Source: Brachionus manjavacas (taxonomy: Eukaryota > Rotifera > Eurotatoria > Ploima > Brachionidae). Taken from it: 64,000 nt of DNA. Shown here piece by piece: positions 1-12,700 of the stretch (position 1 is its first letter; each line of letters opens with the position of its first letter). The DNA is taken from assembly GCA_019054805.1 (NCBI GenBank), contig JAHQIY010000001.1:5222501-5286500 (forward strand), written 5' to 3'. The notes below the pieces were generated by a model. It saw nothing but the letters and a program-made list of their open reading frames with translations. It had not been told where the DNA came from and did not search any database. A program made the translations under genes and the position numbers.

Positions 1-540
1 GAAAAGAACAGAACCAAGTCCTGATCCTTTAGGAACGTCGCTTGTAACCGGCACCCATTCCGAAATATTTCACCGATCATGACTCGCTGCTTGGGATTGC
101 TAAGGAAAAATTGGATCTACTTAATGAATAAGTCTGGATGAACCAAATGCAGCTAGTTTAAGTAGTATTGATGACATCTTCACAATGTAGTCCTTGATGA
201 GCGACTCCATGATATTTCATGGAACAGAGATCAGAGAGACCGGGCGATAGTTGCTTACCATTTTTCTGTTACCCTTCTTAAGAATTGGCGTCACATTAGC
301 TACTTTTCACTTGGTGGATCCTACGAGATCAAGGACTGCTCGAAGATGAAAGAGAGAGGCTCTGCTAGTGATTCTACACACATCTTGAGAGCATGCTTAC
401 TCTTGTCAACTCTAGCTTTGCTTAAGTTTTGCTTATACCTTATCAGAGATCACTACATCCTCAATTGAAAAACTTAGATCAGGTCTAGCTTTTACATTGA
501 AATTAGCCTCCGCGGTCCAGCATCTCGAAAAACAAAGTAT
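1..540 (-). mobile_element. Decayed non-LTR retrotransposon, reverse transcriptase fragment
   Basis: The minus strand reads as a reverse transcriptase with frameshifts and stops. Around 350-210 it gives PPSEWKVANVTPILKKGN after changing frame once, then SNYRPVSLISVP and a stop. This is the usual RT start in which a weak linker is followed by P-I-x-K-K-G and NYRPVSL. Nearer position 1 a shifted frame gives EWVPVTSDVPKGSGLGSVLF, the equivalent of the VPQGSVLGP motif just before the catalytic YADD, which lies outside the window. The base composition is clearly less AT-rich than the surroundings. The element is dead and truncated by the window edge. The clade (CR1/Jockey-like) is inferred from motif style only. 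Confidence 0.85.
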
Positions 541-962
541 TTTTGTCATTGATACCAATGCTGCTTTAGATTAAAAGATACAGATGAAAAATATAAAATT
601 AGAATAGCATCAAAACTAAAATAAATAAAATTTAAATTTAAGTAACGAAGGGTACTACATGTCTATGTTCATTTCAAAAAATAAATGTATAAAAGAAAAT
701 TATTACGAAAATCTTTAATTTAATATTTTTTTTTGACTTTTTTTTAATAATTAAGTGTAATATTTTTATACGGTAAAATTTCAGAGTTTCAGAGAGTTAA
801 ATATTCTCTTAAATATTGACCCTAAAAAGTGTTAAATACTTTGAAGGAATTGTCAAAAGTTAAGTATTTTATTTTCAAAAACCGTGATAAGTGTTAGAAA
901 GTAAGCTTACTTTTTTCACGCTTGTTTTTTTTTAAATAGTAAGATGTGCATTTACTTTATTC
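541..962. other. Gene-free AT-rich spacer
   Basis: Low-complexity A/T-rich sequence between the retrotransposon relic and the inverted-repeat element. I see no ORF, splice pattern or RNA-like structure. Confidence 0.5.
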
Positions 963-1471
963 GATATAGACAGACTTGTTTTTAAGTCACAGTTTTAAGT
1001 CTAAGTCACATAAATTTAAGTAAAAGTTATGACTTAAAATTTTTTTTTTTAGTGAAGTTTAGTCAAGTCAACTAATTTTCCGATTTTAAAACTAAAAAAT
1101 AAATATGATTCTTTAATTAATCCAAAAAAAAATCATTAATAATTTTTATAATTTTAAATAGAGCTTTAAAAAAATTTTGTTCCTAAACAAATAAAAGAGC
1201 TTTTTATTATTTAAAAATTTCAAAATTTTTGAAAATTTTAGAAAAAATTATAAATAAAAATCATCTGAATACATACATTTGAAAAAAGAAATAAACACTT
1301 GCTTGGAATTTCGTTCAGTGGATGAAAGTGTGAACTTGGTTTCTGCCGAAGAGCTGCTGAGCTCGGCTCCGCAGGAGATCAACAAACCGTAAGTAATAAG
1401 CAATGAAAAAAAAATTTTAAGTCATTGACTTGACTTAAGACTTATGACTTAAAAACAACTCTGGATATAGA
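963..1471. repeat. Short TIR element (MITE) with 8-bp target duplication
   Basis: The element spans 971-1463. Its ends are CAGACTTGTTTTTAAGTCA and the reverse complement of CAGAGTTGTTTTTAAGTCAT, continuing as imperfect inverted repeats rich in the word AAGTCA. It is flanked by an exact 8-bp direct repeat, GATATAGA, at 963-970 and 1464-1471. An 8-bp duplication and CAG-starting TIRs fit a non-autonomous hAT element. A second copy in opposite orientation lies at 49963-50321, and a truncated copy near 56592. Unlike the second copy, this one holds a GC-richer stretch near 1300-1390 that reads as protein for about 29 codons. Confidence 0.78.
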
Positions 1472-1789
1472 TTAAATTTTTTTAAAGTAATCATTTTCTG
1501 AGTTTTCTAAATAAAGAAAATTAAAAATCTGATAAGGTATATAAATTTTATCACAGTAACTCATAAACTCGAATTTTATAAAAATTTAAGGTTAAGTTAA
1601 GTTAAATTAAAAATTAAAAATTTTATGTTCATTCAAAAGTGAATGCTAAAAATGAAAATATTTTTTCAAAGAAAAATTTCACAATTTAGGTGAAATTAAT
1701 ATTTCAAAACAATGATTTGATTTATAAATTTACTTTAAATATTAACAATTCGACAATGCATTTTAAACAAGATATTTAGGATAATTATA

Positions 1790-2413
1790 ATGGCTTCTAG
1801 GAGAACAAAATTTTCAAAAGATGTACAGATTTCAAAAGCAATGAGCTTTATTTTACGTCATGGTGCCGAAGAAGAAGGCATCGAAATAAACTCGGATGGT
1901 TTTGTAGAAGTAAATGAACTGCTGTTACATAAATCAATGAAGAATGCAAGCGTTGAGGATGTCTTAAAAATAGTTGAAAATTGTCCGAAGAAAAGATTTT
2001 TTCTCAAAAAAGAATTTGATGAAGAAAAATTAAAGGAAAATATTTTTATAAGAGCAAATCAAGGTCATAGCATAACAAATGTTACCATTGATATGGAAGA
2101 AATAATAAATGCAGATGAATTTAAGACAATAGTCCATGGTACTTATTTAAAATTTTGGGATAAAATAAAAACCGAGGGTTTGAGCAAAATGAATCGACAG
2201 CACATTCACTTTAGCAATGGTCTGCCAAGCTCAAACGAAGTTATTAGTGGAATGCGGTCAAATTGTCAATTAGCTATTTATATTGACTTAGAAAAAGCGA
2301 TTAAAGATGGTATCAAATTTTACAAGTCAGCTAATAATGTCATTTTGTCACCAGGCAATAGCGAAGGTTTTTTGCCACCAAAATATTTTTTGAAAGTTGT
2401 TAACCTAAAATAA
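1790..2413 (+). CDS. TRPT1: tRNA 2'-phosphotransferase (Tpt1/KptA family)
   Basis: Single-exon gene for a 207-residue protein. The family removes the 2'-phosphate left at the splice junction after tRNA ligation, passing it to NAD+ and giving ADP-ribose 1'',2''-cyclic phosphate. The conserved core is visible: SKAMSFILRHGA with R23 and H24, IRANQGHS with R88 and H93, VHGTYLKFWDKI, the HIHFS segment, SGMR with R156, and the C-terminal VILSPGNSEGFLPPKYF. R23, H24, R88 and R156 match the Arg-His-Arg-Arg catalytic set known for Tpt1. Length is normal for the family. The ATG at 1790 is the first in frame; an AG acceptor-like site at 1778-1779 (ATATTTAG) lies 10 bases upstream and suggests a spliced leader or 5'UTR intron. 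Identification is secure; function is from family knowledge. Confidence 0.94.
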   Translation: MASRRTKFSKDVQISKAMSFILRHGAEEEGIEINSDGFVEVNELLLHKSMKNASVEDVLKIVENCPKKRFFLKKEFDEEKLKENIFIRANQGHSITNVTIDMEEIINADEFKTIVHGTYLKFWDKIKTEGLSKMNRQHIHFSNGLPSSNEVISGMRSNCQLAIYIDLEKAIKDGIKFYKSANNVILSPGNSEGFLPPKYFLKVVNLK

Positions 2414-5102
2414 ATTATTTATTTAAAATCAAAATTAAATTCATAAAAAAATATTCCAAAAAATAATAGTAGTTTAAGATAAAATAAAAAATAAAATTTT
2501 TTATTAGATATCATCATGATAGTTAACTTATTTAAAAATTAAAAAAAAATTTATAGATTTAATCCTTTTACCAGCATTTTTCATCAATTATTTCCATAAT
2601 TAGCATCATTTTCACAAAATTTTACCAAATTTCCCGAGAATTTGTTTAATTTTTAGGCAAAAAGAAGTGAAATCCCATTAATTCCTTTAAACATGAAAAA
2701 AATTAAGAAACAATTGTAAAACTCTAAAAGTTTTCTTGGAGTATCAAAAAATATCAAATGCCATTTTTATCTAAACGCAAATTTGTCTTAAAATAAAATT
2801 TCAACTCAAAACTTAAAGTTAAATTTTTAAAGAGAAATCGATTAATTTGGATTAAAATTAAAATAATTTTCGATATTACTTATTTTTTCTTTAAAATTTG
2901 TTTTTCAACTTTTGTGTTTAAAAAAGCAAAAAATATCCCAAAATAAATAAGTTAAAAAAAAAATATTTCAAGGTTTCGTGAAATTCAATCAAAATCAATT
3001 GAAAAAAATGATAAACTTGTTAAGAATTTTGATCGTTTAGTTCAGTTCTGTTGTTTCAAATTTCACAAGACCTACACTGTTCAATTTTTTCCACGAAAAA
3101 ATTTCAAAAACAAACGAAAATAGTTAGATTAATAAGCAACATGTTGTAAGCTTATTCAATCACTCTGCAAAATAATCTAGACTAAAAACTTAAAACTAAA
3201 TTGTTGATTAAGTTGAAGAGTTTTTCTGAGTATAACAACTCATTGAAAATTGTTTGTTTTAAATTTAAATAAAAAAATTCGATATACAGTCAAATACTTT
3301 AAAAACTAAACTTTTAAAATTTTGAAAAGCATTTAACATATTGATATTTATTTAATAAATTTTAGTCAAAATAATCAAGAATATTTTTCAAACTTTTCCT
3401 TAAATTTTAGAATCCAATAAACTTAAATGAGTCTACATGAGAAAATTTTTATTTTTTTTACAAAATGAGTGTTTGAGGATGAAGTCTTCGTTTCGATTCT
3501 TTTAGCCTTTTGTAAGAGTTTTTTTGATTTGACCGAAAACCTTCAAAAATAATCATAAATATCTTAAAACTAATTTTCTTGACTTGTCTTTCAAAAAATA
3601 CATAAAATATTTTAACTGAATTTTTTTATTTAAAAGAATAATATCAATTAAAGCATTGAACTCCAACCCAGACAATTTTATTATTCACATGGCTCAGACT
3701 AATGTTCTTGTCACTTGATAGCAGTCAATTCATATATATATATTAAAAATTTATGATATATATTTAAAATTTAATATATATATATATATATATATGAATT
3801 GATTGATTGATTCCTATAGCGCCTGAGATAATACATCCAATTTTCATTAGGATCATTAATTTTTCTTTTTCTACAATATCAAGCCAAAGATTAAACGATC
3901 GTTGCATTCAATTATTTGACAATTTTAGGTTTCTGAAAATTTATTAGATCTGTTTTAAAATTGTCATAAATTTTTTTCAAAAACTTATCGAAAATAGATC
4001 TTTCTGAAATATTTCTTTTTCATTTTAAAGCCAAAATCAGCAGTATTATATTTCTTTATTATGCTTTATTATATATAAAACTGGAAAGGTTTTGTCCACT
4101 ATTATCGTAAACCAAGCTTAAAATTTGTACCATATTTTATTGTTGACCCGTAGTTAATAATTTCTTTTGTTTTTTTGGTAAATTTAAGAATTATTAAATC
4201 ATATTTTTTGATATTAAATGTGAAATGTAATTAGAGTTTTTTGTGCGAATCATAACAAAAAACTATGAAGAAGATAAAATTTATGTTTAAAATTTACTTT
4301 CATTTTATAATGATTTTTCACCGACAAACATTAAAAAACTCAATTCGATCACAATTAATTATTTAAAACATTTAAAAATAATTTTATTTATTTTTAATTT
4401 CGAATTTATTTAAGTTTGAAAGATTTAAAAAATTTCTTATTTTTTAGCGATTTGCTTGAAAAGTAAAGTCTAAAAATCAAGAGTTTGTGTTTTTTTTTAA
4501 AAATAAGTAAGCGTTAATTAACAAAAGAATTTTCTTTAGGAACAATAAATAAATTGTTCGATTTTCTGATTGTTTTTTTTTGAATAATTTTATTATTCAA
4601 ATTAAATATATTTAAAAAAATATAATTCCAAAAAAAATTTAAAGTTAACCATAATTTGTATAAATTCAATTAATGTGAATATAAATGCTACCTTTACGCT
4701 TTACTTTTACATACACATTCTTAAGTAAATTACAAAATTAAAATCTGGTAAATAATTAAATTTAAATGGCTTCAAAGGTTGCTTATTAGCTATTACTTAA
4801 TTATAATAAAAAAAAAACAATTAATCTTGTTACTGTAACTAATGCAACCACTATTAGTTTATTGTCGATTTAACAAATTGTTAGAGTTTTTGAAAACTTT
4901 AAATAATAATCTTGATAAAATAAATAAAAAGGTAATTTTACCATTACTTTAAAGGAATCATTCAATTTTTGATTTACAAAGAATGACGATTAAATGTAAT
5001 CTAATTTTAAGAAGCCTTTAAATAATAATTAAGACCATAAAGTTTTGATTATTTAGAAAAAAAATTCGAATAAAATTAAATTAATTAATTTTTTAATTTT
5101 AG
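2414..5102. other. Gene-free AT-rich intergenic region
   Basis: About 2.7 kb with no supported exon on either strand. It is dominated by short A/T runs and contains one AT-dinucleotide palindrome (listed separately). The last bases run into an acceptor-like TTTTAATTTTAG at 5091-5102 just before the next gene. Confidence 0.55.
3725..3802. repeat. AT-dinucleotide palindrome
   Basis: TCAATTCATATATATATATT on the left is mirrored by a longer (AT)n run ending ATGAATTGA on the right, around a short A/T-rich centre. It is a microsatellite with an inverted-repeat arrangement, followed by three GATT units. Possible cruciform; no evidence of function. Confidence 0.7.
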
Positions 5103-5118
5103 ATACTCAGGATTTAGA

Positions 5119-6683
5119 ATGGACAAAACAAATTCAAAAATCGCTCCGGATGAAAAGTTGAGTCATGCAGAATTAATCCGTGAGTCATCAACACTTTTTA
5201 AAGATCCTAAATTGGTATTTACATTACTTTTTTCAAATTTATCTAAGAAAATTTCCCTAGAAAACAAAAAATATCCAAATTAAAACATTTTTTTGCTAAT
5301 AAAGTAAGATAGAAATACATTTCAGTCTTAATTAATTTTTAGAAAATATTTTTTAAATATTTTTATTTAACAAAATTAATCTAGACTCGTCGTAAAATAT
5401 CAGATAGCTATGAAAAACCTGTTTCAGGTAGAGAATCCTGGTGGCGCTGTAACATAAAAGTATATTGTTTTTTGTTAATAAAATAATGAAAGTTTTTTAT
5501 CAATATAAAGGAGACTCCGTTGCCTGGAAAGTATAATTTGCCTAATTTTATAAATGATCTGGTGAAGCGACCGAACACTTATCGGTTTAAATCAGACGGC
5601 AGGCGTCATGAACCACTGCCTCAGATAGGAAAAGGAGATTTTCTTCTGCCTGGTGCTTATTCATATGAAGACTTTTCTCAGCGCATAAAAAAACTCAACA
5701 TGTCATACAGTTTTAAAAATCATACACCTTTCGATAAAAATAAGCTAGGAATATCAACAGTAAATTTTTTTTTAATTTATTTAAAATTTATTCTGTTCAT
5801 GCAGATAATGTGATCGAATTTTCACATATTTTGTGATCAATGGGATCATGCTAACTCTGATAAAAGAAAAAGTAATTAAATTTCAAAATGCAGCCTTGGA
5901 AATTCCAAAGGTATCAGAAGAAATAAAATTGTTAAAAAAAGTTAAAGTAGATATTTCAATAAAATAAGCAAAACAATTGAAAAAATTTTAAAAAGAATAT
6001 TATTAAAATTTATTTATTTTTATTTTTTAATTATTCGCAACTTTGCACAAAATCTTTTTTCTTGGTCATGTAAAAATATTGGTTTGTAATTTTTGTAAAG
6101 AAGTAATGCTTTCTATTAATATAATGTAATGAAGGTTTGGTGTTCATTTATGAAGACAAAGTTGGCGTGATTCAACTGATCTCAAATCACTGTTCCAATT
6201 TTCCCACATGACCCACAAATTTTCTATTTTAAATTACTTAAGGGTCCAGAACTTAGCCCATTGAGCTACGACACTGCCGGATACATGACAATCGACTCTT
6301 CTCTTGAGCCAGTCAAGTATTTTTCTAATTAAAATTTCAAATTTAAAGTTAAATTTTCTTTTTTAGACATTCGTTTTTTAAATCGAAAGGAAAGCGTAAT
6401 GTGTTTGTGGCCAAAGACGGTCCATCTCCTGGCGAGTATGAGCCAGTAATAACTGAAACTAAAAAAGAAATTTCTTCTTGTTTTAAATCAAAAAATGGCC
6501 GATTTCAAAATTTAGATAATGTAAATAAATTTAAATTTTTAATTGTGGCTCATCATTCTAATTTAGAAAATTCCGGGCCCAGGCACTTATGAACCGATCT
6601 CAGCATGGATAAACTCGAAGCAATCGCAGCATTTTAGCAGCAAAGGAGTTTTTTTTACACCGTCTGCCAAGGTACTAACATGA
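5119..6683 (+). CDS. Sperm-tail PG-rich repeat protein, STPG1/MAPO2-like
   Basis: Six exons, all in phase: 5119-5214, 5385-5459, 5511-5759, 6243-6316, 6367-6520 and 6567-6683 (stop TGA), giving 254 residues. The protein carries several proline-glycine repeats typical of the SHIPPO/STPG family: ETPLPGKYNLPNF, GDFLLPGAYSYEDF, DGPSPGEYEPV and KIPGPGTYEPIS. The GRESWWRC segment before the first repeat and the overall order resemble STPG1 (MAPO2), though it is somewhat shorter than the vertebrate protein as I recall it. Such proteins associate with axonemal microtubules; MAPO2 was named for a role in alkylation-induced apoptosis. Four of the five introns are 46-170 bp; intron 3 is 483 bp. An acceptor-like TTTTAG precedes the ATG by 16 bases. 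Residue-level function is not known, so none is assigned. Confidence 0.82.
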
Positions 6684-7275
6684 GATAGGAAATGAGAAGG
6701 CTTTGTTTTGCTCAAGATCATAATTATTTTCGGAAAAAAATTATAAATGATATAAAACTCGGATTCATTGATTTTATCAAATTTTAATAAAATTTTTAAA
6801 TTAGTTGTTTTTGGCTCAAATTATTGATTTTTTAATACTAGAGGAACAATAATGGATGTGTAACTAAGATATAACCAGGAATTCAATTAGAATTTTAATT
6901 ACGACGTAATTATTTTTACAAGAGACATGGATTCGTGCTGGTGATGATATGGGATGAAACGTCAGTGTTTGGAAATTTTATTTATAAGCTCATTTGGCCA
7001 ATCATGTTGTTTTCAGGATGTTGGTTTTAATAAAATAAGGCAGAGAATTTTATCTCAATAAAAAATTAGTAGTAGTTTGACACAAAATTTGACAAAAATT
7101 CATTTATTTTTATCAGCTTAATCTGTTTTCAACCAAGCACACAAAAACACGGAAAATTAGGTTTTTTAATTTTTAATGAGATGTTTTTTTTCTTTCACTT
7201 TTTTGAATGTCGTACTTTTAATTATTTTTTTTAGAATTTCTTAAAAGTTTGATTTTTCTTAATTGTGAATTTGTC
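6684..7275. other. Intergenic spacer and probable 5'UTR of the next gene
   Basis: No ORF supported. ATTATTTTTTTTAG at 7221-7234 is a good 3' splice site 41 bases before the next ATG, so the right-hand end is probably leader sequence. Confidence 0.5.
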
Positions 7276-8643
7276 ATGGATAAAAAGGATATCGAAGGTG
7301 AGTACTGTTTTTCAGGTTTTTTTTGTTTACTTTAAATATATTAATAATGTTTTTCTTATTCAAAGATTAACATTTAAGCATAAAAGAATTATTGCTATTT
7401 TTTTTCAAATATTTATACAGAATTAATAAACAACTTGTTCTATCCTAAAAATTAACAAAACAGGTTAACTGTGAAGCAAGCTTTTGCTTTAAGAATTTTT
7501 TTTTTTAAATTTTCATTTATTTAATATTTAAAATATTTATTTAAAAAAATTTAAGAGAGAATTTTGTAAAAGTTTAAAAAAATAATTCAAAGTACTCAAA
7601 ATTGAACGCCACACTAAAATTCTTGACAATATCGACTTAGATATTAACGACAAAAAGTATCACATAACTTCACAAAATTCATCTTTACTTGATATTGAAA
7701 AATTTGATTTACTAAAATTATTTTAAATATATATTTTCAAATTATAATTGAAAATAAATATTTTTTAAAATTATCAAATGATTTAAAAAACATATTTAAT
7801 TAAAAACAAGAGCACCAAACTAAAAAAATTAAGAATGGTTAGCCAAAAAAAATTAATTTTTTATTTTTAGAGCTAATAATGGTTTTTATGTCTATTATAA
7901 TTATAAAAATTAATTTTGGCTTATAAATCTCGATGAAAAAATTGAGTGCTTTTAGTATTTTTCTAATCTTAAATCATTTGATTGAAAGAAAATGTTTTTA
8001 ATTAGTAAAAAATTACTTAAGATTTCAAAGAAGCATTTTTGATGTTGGACAGAGGTAATTCTTAGTAAAATATGTTTTGAATATTTTTAAAATTAATTAA
8101 AAATCAGACGGTGATGGTCGAATATCTTGGGAAGAACTCGGCTATGTAATGAAAACATTGGGCCACAGAGTTTCCGAAAATCAATTGAAGGAGATTATGA
8201 AATTAATTGATGAAAATGGTTTGCTTTTATTCCATCAAGATAAATTTTATAGGGCTTTGTTTTTAGGTAATGGAGTGATTGACTTTGATGAGTTTACAGA
8301 CATGCTAGATAAGACAAAATCAATTGCTGATCCAGAGGCAGATTTAAAAGAAGCGTTCAAAGTGTTCGACTTGGATGGAGATGGAATAATTACTGCTAAA
8401 GAACTAAAATTAGTCATGCATTCTCTAGGTCAGCCTGTAAGCGGATCAGACATTGATGACATGATCAAAGAAGCTGATCAAAATTGTAATTTTATTTAAA
8501 AAATTAAATAAAAGTTTTTAAGCTATTTTTTCCTAGCGGATGGCAAAGTTGATTTTGGAGGTAAAATTTTAAAAAACATGTCTATCAATCTATAATAAAT
8601 ATTTTTTATATAAGATTTTGTAGCGATGATGTCCAAAAAATAA
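7276..8643 (+). CDS. Calmodulin-like protein, four EF-hands
   Basis: Six exons: 7276-7297, 8022-8054, 8108-8218, 8267-8485, 8537-8560 and 8615-8643 (TAA). All five introns are phase 1. The 145-residue product has calmodulin's length and order. Its loops are DRDGDGRISWEE, DENGNGVIDFDE, DLDGDGIITAKE and DQNSDGKVDFGD. The first three are canonical Ca2+ loops. The fourth ends in Asp rather than Glu at position 12, which in EF-hands usually weakens Ca2+ over Mg2+. The start MDKKDIEDFKEAF and the end FVAMMSKK are also calmodulin-like, but the sequence is too diverged to be calmodulin itself. Expected to be a cytosolic calcium sensor. Intron 1 is about 724 bp, the others 48-54 bp. The last intron splits the codon for loop position 12, as in two other EF-hand genes of this window. 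Confidence 0.9.
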
Positions 8644-9732
8644 TTTACTTGAATAATTTAAAATAGATTTTAGATTTTTTTGCTCATCTTTAGACACATA
8701 ATATTTTTAGTTAACTCAAAAATGTAAATAGTTTACCGTTTTAATTGTATACGTGTCGAATACTCACTCAACAACATCTATTACTGTCTAAACACTAATT
8801 TACTTACTAAAAAATTCATATTAATTAGTTTTTAATAATGATACAAATATGCGATTTGATATTAACAAAAAATTGTATTTTTCAATCGAAGACTTTCAAC
8901 TATATTTCAAATTTTTTTTTTAAACTGAAGCGAAAAAATAAAGTATTTAAAACAACCTTTTTTTTTATTGACCAGCAACTTATCTTCTATTTGAAATTTA
9001 GGAAAAAGTGTACAATTATTTATCTGATATTTATAAATAGTGAAAATCTGAACTTTAAGTTTATTAATTAAACTTGATTAATCAATCAAAAATATTGGAA
9101 CCTTTTGAATGATATCGTAGCAACTTAAAAATAATATTGAAACAAATTTCTATTTTTATCAAATTGGCAAAAAATTTAAAGAATCTAGACAGTCTCAAAT
9201 TTCCCTATTATTTTACACTTTAATTAAAAATAGAAACTTTTTGAAAAATTAATTAATTTAAAACTAAATTGGTTCAATTAAAAACTGTGACGTTAGATTT
9301 TGAGACATTTTTTTCAAAAATCATTATAACTTGCCAAATTTTAATTTATAAAGATATTCATCCGGAACATTTTAATTTTTTTTGCCTTCCATTCTAGTTA
9401 AATAATTACAATAAAAGACTATTTTTGGAATTCTAATTAAATTTGGAATTCAAAAAAAGTAAATAAATGCACCAAAACTTTTAAACACAAGCTATCAGAT
9501 TTTTCTTGTAAAACTTTTTATCAATCCTAATCAAAATTCATTTTATTTTATTTTATTTAAAAAAAATAAATTTATTTTTTTATAAAAAAATCTTGACTTA
9601 GGCAGAGTCTTAATCAAGATTATTAAATCGAAGTATTTTTGGATTATCTACTCAAACCTTAACTATTTTAAAACTGTTACATATTTTAATTTTGTTCAAG
9701 TAATTAAAAAAATTGAAAGATTCTTTTTTTAG
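8644..9732. other. Gene-free AT-rich spacer
   Basis: Nothing supported on either strand. The short open stretch around 8838-9071 is low-complexity Phe/Lys/Asn-rich and looks like chance. TTCTTTTTTTAG at 9721-9732 is a strong acceptor leading into the next gene. Confidence 0.5.
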
Positions 9733-9769
9733 ATTATTTCCGAATTACTTCATCAATTGACTTTGCAAA

Positions 9770-12700
9770 ATGAAAATTCCTGCTGATATTAAAAGTAATA
9801 AATATTTGATTAAAATCAAGTTTTTTTTAGCTTTTGAAATATTTTTATTTTGTACACATTTAAATTCGGTTTGCGCCGAGAAAAAAAAATTGTGTTTACT
9901 TTTGGCAATTTAATACCTTGATTAGCGTCATAGGTAAATTTTTACTTTTAGTTTACGTCATGAATTTTTTAGTAGAAATTATACGATTTTAAATATCAAT
10001 TAATAAATTTAATGCTGGAGAGTTTGTAAAAATGGTAATAGAATCTTGAGCTGAAGAGATAGAGTAATTTTAAATGAGTATTTAAAATATTAAATGTTAT
10101 GCAATAAAAATCGATTTTACTAAGGAAATAAAAACAAGAGTGAGTAAAATGCTGTTGTTCTTAAAGCAGTTGCTTTAAGAATCCATAAAAGCAAACTTAA
10201 TTAGAAAATTGCCATTTGTGTTTGTGTTTTTTGTTTATTGTCGTCCTCCCATACTCCCTTGTTGATAATAGTTTTCTCGAAAATTTTAGACTTTTTTTTA
10301 TTCTTAATTAAAAATTTTCTATATTTTATAAAATTATAATAATAAAATAAATTATCGATCGAATTAATAAATTTGGCAAATTTTCACGTTTAGTTGAAGT
10401 TAAATTCTGTTTCATTTATCTTGACCTATACTTAATAATTGCTGAAAAAAATTCATTATGTTATTCATAATTTTTTTCAAAACTTAAGTAATAAGTAAAA
10501 CCTTTAGTCAAAAATTAAATTTAAATAAGATGATTAAACGTTTGTAAATAATTCTGCTGATTATATGAAGAATTTTTTTAGATTTAGGATTTAAATTTCT
10601 GGTTTCGAAAGATTTGAAATTGATTAGTAATTGGATTTAAAAATATAATTTTTTTGGCATCCAAAATTTCCATTTATCAGGTAAATTTTTTTAATTATAT
10701 TTATTATGAATAATGATTTGGGATCTCTCTTAGTCTGTTTGGTATGACCTAGGTCTTCTTTCACTCCATGATAGTGAGTTCATTAAAAAAAAAAACTGTT
10801 ATGACACAAAAGGATATGAAATAAATAAAAATATAGAACAAGTTTTAATTTTAGGTAAATTTCTGATATTTCTAATAACAATTATAATCTTAATTTAAAT
10901 GACAATTCAAATTGGCGCTTTTTATTTTCTTTTTAAAAGCTTGTAATTTTAAAGAATCGTATATTTTTTATTTGTAAAAATAAGTTCTCCATTATATATT
11001 ATTTTATTTTGAAAAAATTTTATAGAAATTCAATAAAAAAATACTTAAATAAAAAATAATTAGAGATAAAAAACAAAATAAAGGTAAAAAATAATTTTTT
11101 TATTGTCAGTTTGATTTATTCGTACGTCGCTTAAATTTGATAATTTCAATTTTAGATAATTAACCAGTTCAAAAGAGAAGATAAAAAAATTCTCTTTTTG
11201 AATTAAAAAGGTCATCTAATTTTTTTTTCATATTATTTTTATGTGTAAAAATTTAACATCGTTTTTTATTTTATAATTTTTTTCTTAAAAATTATTTTTA
11301 AAGTTAATTTTTCTTATAGCGAAAATTAACTAATTCAACTAGCAAATTCAACTTGTAAATAACTATATAGGATGTAAAGTCAATTTTTTAAAAAATAAGT
11401 CTGAAATTAAAATTAAAATTAAATTCAAACTATAATGCTGGCTTCTTCGACTAAGATAAAATTTAAATGTGAAACACTTTAGTTTTAATATTAAAAATTA
11501 AAAAAAATGTCAGTTATTTAATTACCTTTTGCTGAAAATTTAAAATAAATTCAAAGCAACCATCGCAGAATGCTTTTGATTATTATTTTTTTAAGTTAAG
11601 ACTATTTTCAGAAGTTAATTTTTTGTAGTGGGAGTACTATTTTTATATTCTATGTTTTTCTATAATAAATGATTATTTCAGAATTTGTTTTTACAAGTCT
11701 AAAAAATAATCCATAAAAAGCCCGAGGAGTTTTGATGCAAACTTTAATGAATATTATAAAAGAACAATTTTTTTTTCTAATTCAATTCCCAGGTCTAGTT
11801 TAATCTATGAAAAAAAATGGAAATTTTGGAATAAATGTTAAGCGGAAAAAATTACATAAGAACGAGATTTTGTAAAAGGGAAATGAGACTGTTAGATTTT
11901 TTTTCAGTAAATAGATCAATAAAACTTAATTTAAATGCAAAATCTAGTAATTAAAATCTGAATATTTCAGCACAAGTGTTTTCACCAGAGTGCAATTTAC
12001 ATACAGTTGCAATTTTAAGTGCTTGGTTAGGGAATTTATGTTTTAACTAAATTGAATAAAGGCATATCATAAATTTTTTGCTCAGCCATACTAATAAATT
12101 TTTTTTAGAATTTGAGAAATTTTTTAGAAGAAATTTATGTAACGTGCAATCACATTACATAAACTTCTCGAAATATGTTCAATAATTAAAATTAAAAAAT
12201 AATGTTAAAAAGCTCTAGATTTACAGACTAATTTTGAATCTAATTAAGCTTGTTTTGAAATTTTTGATTTCTGAAAAAGATTAGTTTATCTAGAATTCGT
12301 CATTAATATTTTAACAAGCTAATGTTCATTTATCTATAAACCTAAGCTTCGAAAATTCAAGTTGAGCTTAATTATCATCTTCAATTTCAGCTTCTAATTC
12401 CATTTGGTAAAAAATCATATAAAATCAAAACAATTTTTCTTGAATGAGACTTGAGAAATCCATTTATTATGGCATCCAGCAGACAAAATCATCAAGTTTA
12501 ATAAGCTATAGCTAAGTAAACCTGTAAGCCAAAAATGGTTAAGTACACATAGTTTTTTTTTTAATTTTGAAACAAACTCTGTATTACAGAAAATTTTATT
12601 TAGAAAAGAAAAGAAAAAGAAAATTAGAAAAGTTTATTTTTTGGCGAAACCATCCATTAAGTGTAAGTGCTTAAGTCTTCATTCTTGATGAACGAACCTT

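Noticed and set aside
6243-6283. On the minus strand, TCGTAGCTCAATGGGCTAAG looks like a tRNA D-arm/A-box.
   Set aside because: There is no anticodon or T-arm partner, and the plus strand is a splice-bounded exon coding GPELSPLSYDTAGYM in phase with the STPG-like gene.
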